Shown here: piece after piece, positions 32,254-43,751 of the stretch | Layout of the letters: each line of letters opens with the position of its first letter | Numbering within the stretch: position 1 is the first letter of the stretch | Assembly (NCBI RefSeq): GCF_010389155.1 | Contig: NC_057761.1 | Location: forward strand, 8,248,501 to 8,312,500 | Direction of reading: 5' to 3' | Origin: Erigeron canadensis | Lineage: Eukaryota; Streptophyta; Magnoliopsida; Asterales; Asteraceae | DNA: 64,000 nucleotides | Made by a program: the position numbers and the translations under genes | The notes under the pieces: generated by a model | Databases searched by the model: none | What the model saw: the letters and a program-made list of their open reading frames with translations, nothing else | Told to the model about the DNA's origin: nothing

Positions 32254-32685
32254 GATATATAATAAGCAGACGGATGAAAATACCCTCACGTGGGTAGCAC
32301 GTGAGGGCTTTAACGGCTCCTCATGGACGGACGTTTGAGTCAGGGGCTTCTAGTGATCAAAAATGAAAGGATAGGGGCATCTAGAAGCATTAATCGACCA
32401 CAGGGTGCAAAATGCTAATTTCGACAACCACAAGGGCCATTTGTGATATTAACCCTAAAAACTATCATTGCTAGTGAATTTGAAAAGAAGCCCTCATTGA
32501 ATAAGAAATTAAACTAGTAATTATACTCCCCACACATTACAACGGAACATGTTTTTACACGATAAATATTTTAGAGAGAACCTCTCATATATACCACTTG
32601 CTAAGTATCAAAATATCATATTTACCAAACTTGTTCATAATATCAGATATACCCACCTTAAACCTAAAATTATGTCATATATATC

Positions 32686-33197
32686 TAGGGCTATAAACGA
32701 ACCGAACGAACACGAACGAGACCTTGTTCATGTTCGTTCGTTTAACTTAACGAACGGTTCACGAACAGATAAACGAACAAAATGACTTGTTCATCTTCGT
32801 TCGTTTATGTTCATGAACGACTGTTCACGAACACAAATGAACGAACACTAATGAATGAACACAAACAAACGAAATATTTATAAATTAAGTATTTTTATTT
32901 AAATTTTTTCTTAAATAGTTAGGTATTTATAATATATTGATTATATATAAAACTAATATTTATATATGTAAATGAACATAACGAACAAATGTTCACGAAC
33001 ATAAACAAACTATTGTTCACGAACGACGGTTCATGAACATAAATGAACGGACTTTCACGAACAGATTATCGAATGTTCACGAACGTAAATGAAAGAACGA
33101 GAGCTTTGTTCATGTTCGTTCATTTAACTAAACGAACGAACACGAACGAACTTCCCGCCGAACGGTTCATGAACTGTTCAGTTCGTTTACAGCTCTA
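32686..33197. mobile_element. hAT-type MITE, 8-bp duplication TATATATC
   Basis: The 512-bp element begins TAGGGCTATAAACGAAC and ends GTTCGTTTACAGCTCTA. The direct repeat TATATATC stands at 32678-32685 and 33198-33205. The subterminal DNA is a dense mix of GAACGAACACGAACG and its complement, and the centre is AT-rich. Its TAGRGCT ends and 8-bp duplication match the element in the ADF intron, although the internal motif differs. Confidence 0.85.
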
Positions 33198-33205
33198 TAT
33201 ATATC

Positions 33206-35235
33206 CAAATAATAATATTAATTCTAGTTATTAATTAATATTCTGGAAATCATAATAATAATAATAATCATTTAATTAGTTATTGACTATTATATCCTTC
33301 TTCTCCTATATTAAAAATCCTTAATTTATGTGATTACATTTCTTCATTGTCCAACTTTACAAACATATTATAAAACATAAACATTGTATTGAAAAAATTT
33401 TATTGAGAGATTGTCTCAACATAGGACTAATGGACAATGGATTGAAATAGAATGACATGGACCACAACTATTTAAAAAAATATTAAAAAATAAAAAAACG
33501 AATTATATACAATTCATTGAATTCACAAAGTGTAAGTACCTCTTTGTTTTGGACATTCTTTTACTTGTAATTTTGTTTATTTAAAACTAATTCAAGAAGA
33601 TATAAAATTACGTGTTACAGTATAATTTGAGAATGATTTATAAACAAATAATAATAACAAGGCAAAAGTAGATTAATTAATTATTGTTATGACTTGTTGA
33701 AAAATTATTATCTCGATATATATGATATATTTTCAGTTCAATGTTGGTAAATATGATATTGTGAACTTAAGCTGATATTTTGATGTTTATGGGGATACAT
33801 ATGATAACCTGTTAACCTATTTGGAACTACTATAGTAAAATCATTTATATAGTTTCCTTATTATCTATATGTATATACTTTTTGTATTATCTATTATTCC
33901 GTCTAAGGGACGAGAATAACCTAATTGTTTTATACAAATGTATACTTCATATCCCCTAAATCATATGAAATACAATGCTCATACAACAACGGTTCGAAAT
34001 TTCTAGCTAACCGAACCAAACTGAAATGTTTACGGCCCTAATATATAGACCGGTGATTTACCTTTAACCTTTCATCTTAAATTTATCATCCCAAAACTCG
34101 ACTAGAACATAAAAAATTTTCTTGTGTTCTTTGCCGTACGTTGTTTTATCTAATGATATTGTAATACTAAATTAAACTAAAAAAATACCGATTCATTTCA
34201 AACTCTGAACAACGTACATGGTTTATCATATGGATGATGATGATCATAACCATTTTTCTATTGCCATTTTTTTTTCTAAAACCTTGAGAGGCGAAAACCA
34301 TTAACAAGACAAACTCACAAAGCACATTGCACATGTTATATGATATTTGTATGTTTTATTGTAAAAGTTAATAATGGTAGGTGGGGTTTATGGTATTGTG
34401 GGGTAAGATGCCTTTTCTGTTTTCACAATTTTTGTTTGGTTTTGAACTTTTGGTTGTAATGAAAAAGAGCACAAAATGGAATTTGTATCTTTGAAAGGGA
34501 TATTCTTCCGGAAACAAAGAGGAGACAGGCTGTGAATTGAAATTTTAAAAGTGAACATCTTGGCGTGATTAATCTATCACACAAGTGGATTTGTGATAAG
34601 ATCCGCTGCCTATTTGATCACTTGTTGTTCATATATGTACTCATATACATTTAAATTTGACTACTTCTACTCTTTGAGATGTGACATTGACATGTTGAAA
34701 GAATGAAAAGTTTGTACACCTCGTAGATTTTGAAATATTGTAACAAGGTAATGGACTTGTTCCCTTTAGATCAAGGCTTCTATTCGATCCTTTGGTAATC
34801 AATATTCACTAATCCATAGGTTTGCAAATTATTGAGGTTTTGGGGTATTGAGGTTCCGAGCCTAGTACCCGGTAGACGGTAGCACTGTTGGCCTGAGGAC
34901 CCAACAAAGGAGTGTGACATCTTGAGTTATGTTATTTAAGTATGGATACATGAAAAGTGGGATGTAGAATTGATTTTAAGAATGAGGACACCCCGTCTTA
35001 ACATGATTAATCACTTAACGTAAATAATCACTAAAATTCATTTCATCATTGTTAAGTGATCATAAAAATTTAAACGAACATATTTTTGACAGGAAAAAAA
35101 AAGAAAAAAAAAAGAAAGAAAGAAAACAAAATAGACAGCCTGTATATCCAAAAAAATAAAAAATAAAAACAAACAAAAAAAACACATGTTGCCGTACCTA
35201 TTCGAAAGATGGAAAAGGACAACAATGAATTTTTA
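33206..35235. other. AT-rich intergenic DNA, no gene recognised
   Basis: Only short random frames occur, plus a trinucleotide ATA/AAT tract near 33252 and A-rich runs near 35095-35175. No splice-consistent exons or RNA structures stood out. Confidence 0.55.
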
Positions 35236-35571
35236 TTAGGGATTGGCATCAGATGGAAGATGGACGCATTATGGATGTGGCACCACCACTCAACACCGCC
35301 GTCAACATACGAAAAATGAGTGGTGGCATGAAATGTGTGGTGTGACCACGTGGCCGACCATCCATTTTCTTCCAATCATTAACATGTGATTTGACTTTTT
35401 GTTTTGTTTTTAAGTTACTTTTTTAAAATATTAGTGAGTGGTGAAGTGAGTGGTCGGATGCCAACAAAATTTAGATGAGTGGTGAGTGAGTGGTAGAGTT
35501 GAGATGACATAAGGTGATTGGTTAGAAGTGAGTGGTGAAAAAGGAAGTAGGAAGTGGGTTGTTAACCCTCT
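35236..35571. mobile_element. Possible MITE rich in GTGAGTGGTG / CCACCACTCA
   Basis: The segment starts GGGATTGGCATCAGATGGAA and ends near GTTAACCC, with repeated GAGTGGTG motifs in both orientations. GGG/CCC ends would suit a non-autonomous DNA transposon, but no convincing duplication flanks it. Confidence 0.35.
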
Positions 35572-35704
35572 TAATGATAAGTTGTGATGCCTATAAGGCT
35601 ATTGCCACATAAAAAGAAAAAAAAGAAAAGAAAGTATTTATCATTTGCTATCCTATTTATAATCTTTATAAATATTCTTAAACTCAATTTACCTTTAAGC
35701 ATAA

Positions 35705-35959
35705 CTAGCACTGTAACCACGCAATGCGACATTCGTTGTGGCGGCAACGGTCTGGTGGTGAAGACGACTGTTGATGGTGGAGGCGGCGTCGAGTAGTGTA
35801 GATAATTGATGCAAATGTAATTGATGTAAAAGGTTAATGGAGATATATTGGACAAATGACTGATATCGTAATTTAATCATTAATGGTATTTTAGATAATT
35901 TCTCTATACCTTTTAAAGAGAGAGTTGTTTTTATTTATTCAATAGTATAAAAGTATAGA
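35705..35959 (-). mobile_element. Small non-autonomous Helitron (255 bp), CTAG terminus
   Basis: On the minus strand it starts TCTATACTTTTATACTATTG after an A (35960) and ends GGTTACAGTG then CTAG (35708-35705), followed by T. A|T insertion, TC start and CTRR end are all canonical. There is no coding capacity. Confidence 0.65.
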
Positions 35960-36019
35960 TTATATATATAGGGGTATTACGAAATAAAGGGGAAAAGTAA
36001 GATTGACAAGACAGTTATC

Positions 36020-36276
36020 AAAGGCATTATTATGATAAGCTGTTGGAGTATTTGGAAGGCTAAAAACGAGATCAAGTTTTCAAGAACCAATCGTAATGTG
36101 ACGAGAATAATTCAAGACATTAAATCTTACGGGTACTTGTGGTATAGGAATCGTTCAAAGAATAAAAGTATAACTTGGGAAGATTGGTGTAATTGTAAGT
36201 TTGTATAATTGTTGTATATTTACCGCAGGCGATTTGCCGGAGGTGCTGTGAATAAAAGTTTACTTTTAAAAAAAAA
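36020..36276 (+). pseudogene. LINE 3' end
   Basis: The plus strand reads ISCWSIWKAKNEIKFSRTNR, then DIKSYGYLWYRNRSKNKSIT and WEDWCNCKFV before a stop near 36207. This is the extreme C-terminus of plant LINE ORF2. The 3' region ends AATAAAAGTTTACTTTT and an A10 tail near 36276, typical of a 5'-truncated LINE. Confidence 0.75.
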
Positions 36277-37463
36277 ATGTATATAGGGGTATTTTGGGTG
36301 TAAAAAAATATTGAATTTCCTAAAATATGAGAGGTCAATATGCTTTATAAGGGGTTATAGATTTAAAGAATTTAATTCTAAATTGGAAAACTCGTGTGTT
36401 ATTTGGAGGTTGCTTTGACGATTTTTCCCAACAAATCCAATATCCAGTGAACAATATCAGTATTATGCGGAATAGGGTCAACAAATAATAAAGATCAACT
36501 AACACGGATATATATATCAATTAGCAGTCTAGATTGTTTAGTCTTATATTTATCTTTACTTCTTTATAAAATATTTTGGATTTTATTTATGGTATGCCTT
36601 AAGATATTAAACATATATTTTTTTTTTTACCAAAAAGCCCCATTTAGCATATTTACTAGATTTTAGACCCTTGTCTAACACTGGACACAGGGTGTATAAT
36701 ATTATCAATATTAGATTTTTATACATTTAATTCACAAAAATTTATAATTTTGAAGATTTACGGTTCCAAGTGTTATACTTTACAATTTGTAGTAAAATAA
36801 TCACAGGTTCGTCACTGCCATTATTAGCTGAGACATATTAATGAAATTGTTTGTCGTAGTCATTCCACAAGGCACATACTACAATAATTTCTCTATTATG
36901 GAATTTTTGAAACCAATTGTATTCATAATGTGATATTATTATGAAAGATAATTAAGAATTAAAATAAAAACATAATTGTGATCATGTACTTGACATTCAT
37001 ATATATGTATTTGATCATGATGCGGACCCATAACACAAATAGGTTTATTTTTAATCACCTGTCATATGATAATTAGATAACAATTAGAATTATTTTCATA
37101 TTCTTAGGACTCTTGATTTGGGTGACAACCTTAAAAAATTAAATATAAATACTTTTTCTAACTTTTTAAAAAAATTTTAAAAAGTCGTCTCAAGTAAATG
37201 GGTAAAAATAAATATAAATTAAGTATTTAGGGTTAAAAAGTGTAAATTATTGATGGAAAACAAAAAAAATGTAAATTAATGAGACTTTTATACAAATTAA
37301 TATAAATACTAATAATATATTTGGATAATAACTATTAAGATTTTTAATTTATAGTTAATATAAAGGATGACATAAACGAGAGTCAATTTGATGAAATTGA
37401 AATATTTGATTGGTTAATAAGTCATTAGTTCAACTGTCTTATAGTATATATTAAAATAAGATG

Positions 37464-39570
37464 TGTAACGACCAAACTCATTTTCATTAAACATCATTTA
37501 TTTTTTAATTAGAGATGCGCTGCATGTTTTTATACATGCGCTGCATTTTTGTTCAGACATGAAACATCCGCCGCATGTATAAAAACATGCGCCACATATT
37601 TTGCTCAAAAGACACCCAAATTTTAGACCTCCAAAAATGCGCCGCATGTACCAAAATATGCGCCGCATATTTGGGTCTGACAATATTTAAACTCAAGTTT
37701 GCCATTTGACTCCAACTTGAAAACTTTACCTAACTCAAATTCTCATACAACAAAACAACATTCCATATTTCAAACATCCATTTGACATAACATTTGCTAC
37801 TTACAATCAAGTTTTTAACCAAAAGAATCAATGTACGACCAAACGGGTCACTTATCCAAATCCATGACCTACTAAACATTTACTTGACCTACTAAACGTT
37901 TACATAACCAATTATGACTCAAATGACTACAAACTTGTCCAAATCACAGATTTCATACTCAACAAAACTTGTTTATCCAAAAAGAGTTTGTATCAAGAGC
38001 CATAATATACCAAGGGATTGTCTATACCATTATCTAAGTTGTCAACCTTCTAAGATGGCCAAAATACCTTCAATAACAACTTTCACTTCAAATCTATCAC
38101 TTGATCAATTCCTTTCCCTTGCCACTACCAATTCCTATAAAAAGTTAAACAACTAGAACATAATCAATTGCTTAGTAAATGCATACACATATGATCATAA
38201 TCAAGTTACCAAAACATTAGTGTATCAAAGCATCATTCATAGCTTATGTTTTGATAGTTATTTCATTCATATCAATCATAAACACAAAAATCATCACAAA
38301 TCATTTTCAACATGGTCACGGATTATGCTAGTAGGACTTTACCCACATACTAGTCTTTATCATTCAATTTGGCTAGTATGAATTTACCCACCTACTAGCT
38401 CGCATATTCAAATTCACATTATGCTAGTAGGAATTTACCCACCTACTAGCTTTTATCGTCAAACATCAGTTATGCTAGTAGGAATTTATCCACCTACTAG
38501 CTTTCATTCATTAAATCAACAATTTGACTAGTACGAATTTACTCACATACTAGTCTTCATATTCAACAAACATATGGGTCATATGAATTTACCCACCTAT
38601 GACCTCTAATAATAATAACATGATCATATGCATATATACTCACCTTAAACTTGGCTATTTGGCACTACATGGCTATTAGTCTCAACACAATGATCTTCAT
38701 CAGCTATACATTATGTAATATATATCTATGAGTTCTACAAACTCAACTCTTTCACAATCATCTAATTGAATTCACCATGAACTATATCATTATGGTGTTT
38801 GGCTACTTAAAACAATTCAACACAAATTTCATACTAATTTTAATAACACAATTCTAGCTAAACACCCAAAATGTATGTTTCATCACTATGGGTTCATCAT
38901 CATAAAAGTTCATTGTATTAACCCCAAATTTCTCTCTATTAATTCCATTAGGGTTCATTAAAAATCCCCCAATTACAAAATTCCCAAATTCATTAGTCAA
39001 AAACCATAATTTTAATTGAATCAAAATAACACTTCTTTAATAAAATCCCCAATTTCATAAAATTCAAGAACCCTAAATTCAAATAGTAAAAATCATTAAA
39101 ATCTTACATACCTTCAAGGAATAATAAGTCAACTTACTAGAAATCATACTCTCTTCTTCCTTTTTCTTGCAAATTTCGACACACACATTCACACACCACC
39201 TCCATCAAAATTTATCTTATTATTGATTGTTGATTTGTTTAGATAGAAATTAAATATGTAATTTATTGAATTTGATGTTATGCTAATCACACAAGAGAAT
39301 TGAAAGATTGGAAAAGAAATTTGGAGAAGATTGGAGAAGAAGATGGAATGAGTTTCCATGAAATGGAACTATGATTCATCAAGGGGAAATGGCTGGTCCC
39401 CCCCTTGTTGCCATGTTTTATAAGATAAAATAAGGTATTATACTCGCCAGCCACTAAAGTTCCATCTAAATTAACTCCTTATCTCAAAACTAAATACCAT
39501 GAAATTATTTTAAGGGCTAAAATGCATAAAATATTGATTTATTTACCTTTTATATTTTTAGGGTGTTACA
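37464..39570. mobile_element. 2.1 kb Gypsy-type solo LTR nested in the Helitron
   Basis: The unit begins TGTAACGACCAAACTC and ends TTTTTAGGGTGTTACA, the TGTAAC/GTTACA ends typical of large plant Gypsy LTRs. No internal genes adjoin either end. The 5-bp flanks are AGATG and TTATG, matching at only 3 positions, so the duplication is decayed or the borders are slightly off. It carries CGCCGCATG-type repeats (about 37515-37670) and the hairpin array at 38327-38604. Confidence 0.6.
38327..38604. repeat. Array of six stem-loop units with compensating arms
   Basis: Six units spaced about 50 bp apart share a core like AATTTACCCACC, flanked by inverted arms. Units 3 and 4 have GCTAGTAGG / CCTACTAGC, unit 5 has GACTAGTA / TACTAGTC and unit 6 has GGTCATA / TATGACC. 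Units 1 and 2 pair over 6-7 bp. The arms differ between units yet remain complementary within each unit. The array lies in an LTR and has no coding frame. Confidence 0.8.
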
Positions 39571-41274
39571 TTATGGTTCCCAAAATGTCCCTCCACACAC
39601 TACAACACGAAATTACCATATCTACCCTTATAACAAATTGTCACTCATAAAACAAAATTCAGCCGCAACGCGCGGGGATTATGCTCGTATATTGTAATAT
39701 GTCTTTGTAAAGTGGTTGTCATTAATAAACTCCATATTATGCATAGAATACTAGATTAAGTTTAAGTATTGAATGTGTAAATCTACTTAAGTATGAATTG
39801 CGACCTCGCAATTCATAGGAGCAAATACGACCTTGTATTTGCAGGGACAAATACGATGCCAATCATAGAATGCGACCTCGCATTAGTGACGCGCTGATCT
39901 GGATTTGCGAGGCCGACTCACTTAAGCCCATGTCGAGTTTGTATCTGTATATATTGAACCCTAACAGAGATTAGGGTTGAAAATTTGTCAAAATTTCAAG
40001 CATATTTGCAGGTTATAGTCGTCAAGTATTGTTCCATACGACCTAGAGAAGATCTGCGAGGCAACAAATTATCTGAAGGCTAGTTCTTCATTGTTGTGAA
40101 TCATCAAGTTATAGTGAGGAATTCTGCACCTTAAGATGACTAGAACAAAATATTAACGATCTTTTCAAGAGAACTTACAGAAAACAATAAAGTAAATAGA
40201 GATACAGAGATTTACGTGGAAAAGCCAAGACTTGAAAAAAACCACGGTCGAAGTGGTTGAAGATCCATTCACTATCAGAACTAAGAATGTATACAAGCTT
40301 GAAAGATTAATACTACAATGAACTTTAATAATGTTTCGTTAGGGTAATATTAATACTACAATGAACTTTAATAATGTTGATTTGTAGTTTTGTGGTCTAG
40401 AAGAATAGCAATAGATTTCTTTTTGTAATGATCTTTCGAGAGATAAAAATCTCTACAACTTTTAAGCGTACACCATTAAAGATGCTTTAAACTGTTGTAC
40501 AATATAATATGTGAAACATGTTTAATGATATACGGTTAAAAGTTGGTAGTGTATAGATCACTACCTGTAGTAGTAATGAATGTTAAAAAAAAAAACTACC
40601 TGTAGTAATAAAACTATTAGATTTGAGGCATTATCAATATTAGAGTTAATTTATTATAGTTTGAAATTTAATATACTATATTGAGTAGTAAAAAATTAAT
40701 CTACATATTAACACTTTGTGTTTATATTCAAATAATTTTTAAAAATATGTTCATCGAAGTTGTTTACCGTGACATGCTTTGCGATATTTGAATATTACGA
40801 AATATAATATGTCCATCAAAGTTGTAAATTGTGAGATACTTAGCGATATTTGAACATTAAAAAATCATAATAGGTCACTATCATTTTATTTGTTTTATTT
40901 CACTTCAATAAAAAATGATAGTACAATTACTCTTAAATCTTAATATAATTACGTTAAATTTTATTTAGATTTAATTAATTAGTTTTATGTTTATATGATA
41001 GAATATACTATTGGATATATACTAGTTTTATTTAGTTAAATATATATTAGTCACTATTATATTGGATAAATATTAACTATTATTTTATTAGACATATATT
41101 AGCTATTATTATTTATGTATTATATCAAAATTATTGGATAGAAAGTATAAATTTGTAATGGAAAAGAAATAAGTATAAATTAAAGTCAAAATTAAAAACA
41201 AAAACCAACATTAAAAAATCAAGAGCTATGATTGGTTGTTAAGTTATTTGAGCAATTATGCTTTATTATAATAA

Positions 41275-41610
41275 AAAGATATATTTTGTGCATTTGGTGG
41301 TGACACATATGGAAAGCTAGAAATAATGTGATTCATAACAATGACCGCGAAAGTGGCATGACGGTCTTTAACTCCATCGTACCGACTTCGTTCTTATGGA
41401 TTAATAGTCGTGACAGAAAATACCGACCTACTTGGGAGAGTTGGTATGCGTGTCCTTTCTCTAGCGACTAGGAAAGGATAATTTGCTTATGTTCTTTGTC
41501 TTCGAGTTGGTGTAATAACTCGTATAGTAGAATTATGTACCTCTTATCATCTAGCGTTTTGCTAAGTGATTTTTAATAAAAAGTCTTCTAAAAAAAAGAA
41601 AAAAAAGATA
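41275..41610 (+). pseudogene. LINE 3' end
   Basis: The plus strand encodes HIWKARNNVIHNNDRESGMT, then SFLWINSRDRKYRPTWESWY and a stop at about 41470, with one upstream in-frame TGA. A 3' region ends TTTTTAATAAAAAGTCTTCT and an A-rich tail near 41605. It is a second, different LINE C-terminus. Confidence 0.7.
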
Positions 41611-42068
41611 TATTAGATTAAAGCATATATATTAAAATGCCCTTTGAAAAAACTAAACTCGTACAGTAGAATTACGTACCACATAGCATATGTTCTTTAA
41701 CTAAATACCTCCTAAAGCTTTTTCCTGAAACCCTCAAATTGAAAAAACAAGATAAAGATAAAGCGTGTAGTGTATATCCGATGAAAACAATGAGTCAATG
41801 ACTCTTTTGTATGTTAAAGGTTTTGACTCAAAATTGAAGTATTTTTTTCATTTCATACATGAAATTAAACGTGTACACGTCATTTGCATTTCAAACGAAC
41901 TATCCTCAAGATTAACACATCGAACTTTGTTATATCTACATACATGACTGATTAAAATTTAAGATTAAAAAAATGAGTATATATTATACTAAAATGAACT
42001 TTTGGCATATTTTCAAATTTAACAAATTAATCATCGAGGCACGTAACACTATCAGACAAAAAGTGTAA
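41611..42068. other. Intergenic, nothing recognised
   Basis: AT-rich sequence without coding or structural signals that I can support. The same holds for 42236-43100. Confidence 0.5.
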
Positions 42069-42235
42069 CACCACCAGGGAGAGTATTAGCGGCGACGTCG
42101 CCGTTAATACTGTGGGGCCTCATGTCTGTAATGGTAAATCTGACAGAGAAATTAACAGGCCACCTGTCAGTGTCAGAGTATTAACGACGACGTTGTCGCT
42201 AATGCCCTGATCGTGTTGATCTTTTTCTAGTGGTG
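42069..42235. mobile_element. CACTA-like mini-element with GCGACGTCGC palindromes
   Basis: The ends are CACCACCAG and CTAGTGGTG, one base from the CACTA consensus. Two large imperfect palindromes lie inside, GTATTAGCGGCGAC next to GTCGCCGTTAATAC (42089-42116) and a related pair at 42178-42205. Such TTAGCGRCGACGTC subterminal motifs are common in plant CACTA elements. No 3-bp target duplication is evident. Confidence 0.5.
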
Positions 42236-43109
42236 TTACCCAGTGTCTTGTTCAAATATATTTGTAGGTATGGTGTGATATATTGAATATGGAAATGGAA
42301 AATTGATACGTTCACGAGTATAACTCCGATGAATTATATGCATACGCTAGCCAGCCGTCACCACGTTTTCTTATTTCTGAGAAGCCATTCATCCTCAAAT
42401 TCTCTCATGACCATCTGAGAACCTAAAAATGACAAAATAATGCTTTGTCGTTTTACCGTCTATCACCTTCAACTTGGTAGCACTCTTTCAAATTGAACAT
42501 TGATCAGTACAATTTACATCTTGCTTGTAAAATTCAAAAAGGTTTCACTATCTACAACCCAAACCCATCATAATCATGCAAATATGTAATTATAATAGCG
42601 TGAGAATTGTCAGATTCAAATTTAAACATTGACGTACGAGTAATAATACATTGTTCCTATAACATTAAATGATCAAATTTTCACCTACATTATATTTTAA
42701 ACATAATAATTAAATTATTTTTATTTTATTTTATTTATTTATTAATTTATTTTTTATTTTTGTATCTTTTTAACGATCTTTATGAACCCTTTAAATCATG
42801 TATTTTTATACCAATTATTTACGCTATTCGACGTTGCCTCCATCATCAACGGTCGCTCCCACCACCAATACTAATTTGAGATGATGTAAAAGAAAAAATA
42901 CTGTATAAGATAACATCCTGCCGTTTTAAAAAATAAATTAAGGACTAAATATCTATTGACTTCAAACGAGAAAATAACTCCGCATACTATGAGAAATAAT
43001 TGGATTTAGAATTATTATTCTTTTAAGTTTTAACCTAGTGTTTCTGTTATGTTTTGAATGTTAAACCGCATATACAACAAAGATAATAGGTCCACATAAA
43101 TGTTTATAG

Positions 43110-43674
43110 TTATTGATTGTATACCAAACCGAGATTAGGTTTAGAAATGGGATGATGGATGTTTTTGGTTATTTGTTGGCGATTCTCCGAAGGTAGAGTT
43201 CGTGCCTTTTTATGCCAATCGAATATGATTGATATATGGTCGATTGAGATCATGCCAATGACCTTGGATTTGTTTGATCTTGCTTTGTATGTATGACGGT
43301 CGGTATAATAGCCGATTATTATCATGCTACTGAATAGACTTTGAGTCTGCCCGATCGTATCGAGTTGATGAGTATTGTGATAATTGTGTGTTAATCAGAA
43401 TGCCTTTGAAGGTCTCACACGTCTCCTTTTATAGAGGAGATTCGACTTGGAGAGGAAGCAAGCTTTCTTGGGTTTTCTTGATTTAAGGCCAGGAGTATTA
43501 TTTCCATAATTACCGGCCTTTTATGATAAGAACAAATCCCGACTTCATAGGAGGACAATTCTTATCTTTTTATTTTATTGCGGGAATCTTCGTTATGGAG
43601 AGTCACTATCCCGCAACATGTTAGTACTTCTTCGTGTGACATGTTCTGCGTACAGCTGGAGGGGTATGTCATCA
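43110..43674 (-). mobile_element. 3' LTR of a decayed Tat-lineage Gypsy element
   Basis: On the minus strand the LTR starts TGATGACATACCCC at 43674, directly after the polypurine tract GGACTGGGGGGCT (43687-43675). The far end near 43110 is approximate because no primer-binding site follows. Its TGATGA-N-N-TACCC start is shared with the LTRs at 49.4 and 52.0 kb. Confidence 0.55.
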
Positions 43675-43751
43675 AGCCCCCCAGTCCGTGGGGGTGATTT
43701 TTGCCAAAGAAACATTGCGTTGGACTATTTCTGCCAATTTACTAACTCTTT

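Larger units (their letters stand above)
28566..32455. mobile_element. Mutator-like element (3.9 kb) with long TIRs and 9-bp duplication TAAAAACTA
   Basis: The left terminus GGGTTAATATCACAAATGG and right terminus CCATTTGTGATATTAACCC are the outer ends of terminal inverted repeats. These run about 240-270 bp, roughly 95% identical by eye. The perfect 9-bp direct repeat TAAAAACTA flanks the element at 28557-28565 and 32456-32464. The repeats, the duplication length and the MuDR-type transposase together define a MULE. Inside are a GRF zinc-finger gene on the plus strand and a transposase gene on the minus strand, converging. The transposase lacks most of its catalytic core, so this copy can move only in trans. 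High TIR identity argues for a fairly recent insertion. Confidence 0.93.
36553..39687 (+). mobile_element. Helitron inserted in the Copia LTR, CTCG 3' terminus
   Basis: It begins TCTTTACTTCTTTATAAA after an A (36552). It ends with the hairpin CCGC-AACGC-GCGG (39663-39675) and the terminus CTCG (39684-39687), followed by T. The second Copia LTR copy at 44144-44699 fixes both junctions, because homology stops on the left just before the TC and resumes on the right just after CTCG. Removing the nested LTR leaves about 1.0 kb. No RepHel coding is present. Confidence 0.65.
36495..40179 (+). mobile_element. Copia LTR split by a Helitron that is itself split by another LTR
   Basis: The outer LTR is recognisable as 36495-36552 plus 39688-40179, by comparison with the intact minus-strand relative at 44144-44699. 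Shared motifs include GCAGTCTAGATTGTTT, CTAACAGAGATTAGGGTTGA and GGTTATAGTCGTCAA, and the end ACTTACA. The intervening 3.1 kb is foreign. No internal Copia genes adjoin, so this may be a solo LTR. After 40179 comes AT-rich DNA with a 31-bp direct repeat (TACTACAATGAACTTTAATA at about 40311 and 40351). Confidence 0.7.

Noticed and set aside
32549..33234. Two frames rich in Asn, Glu and Arg within 32.5-33.2 kb
   Set aside because: They are translations of the GAACGAACACGAAC motifs of the hAT MITE.
38327..38604. Regularly spaced repeats resembling a CRISPR array
   Set aside because: Plant nuclear DNA, no cas genes, and the conserved part is a hairpin with varying arms rather than identical repeats with unique spacers.
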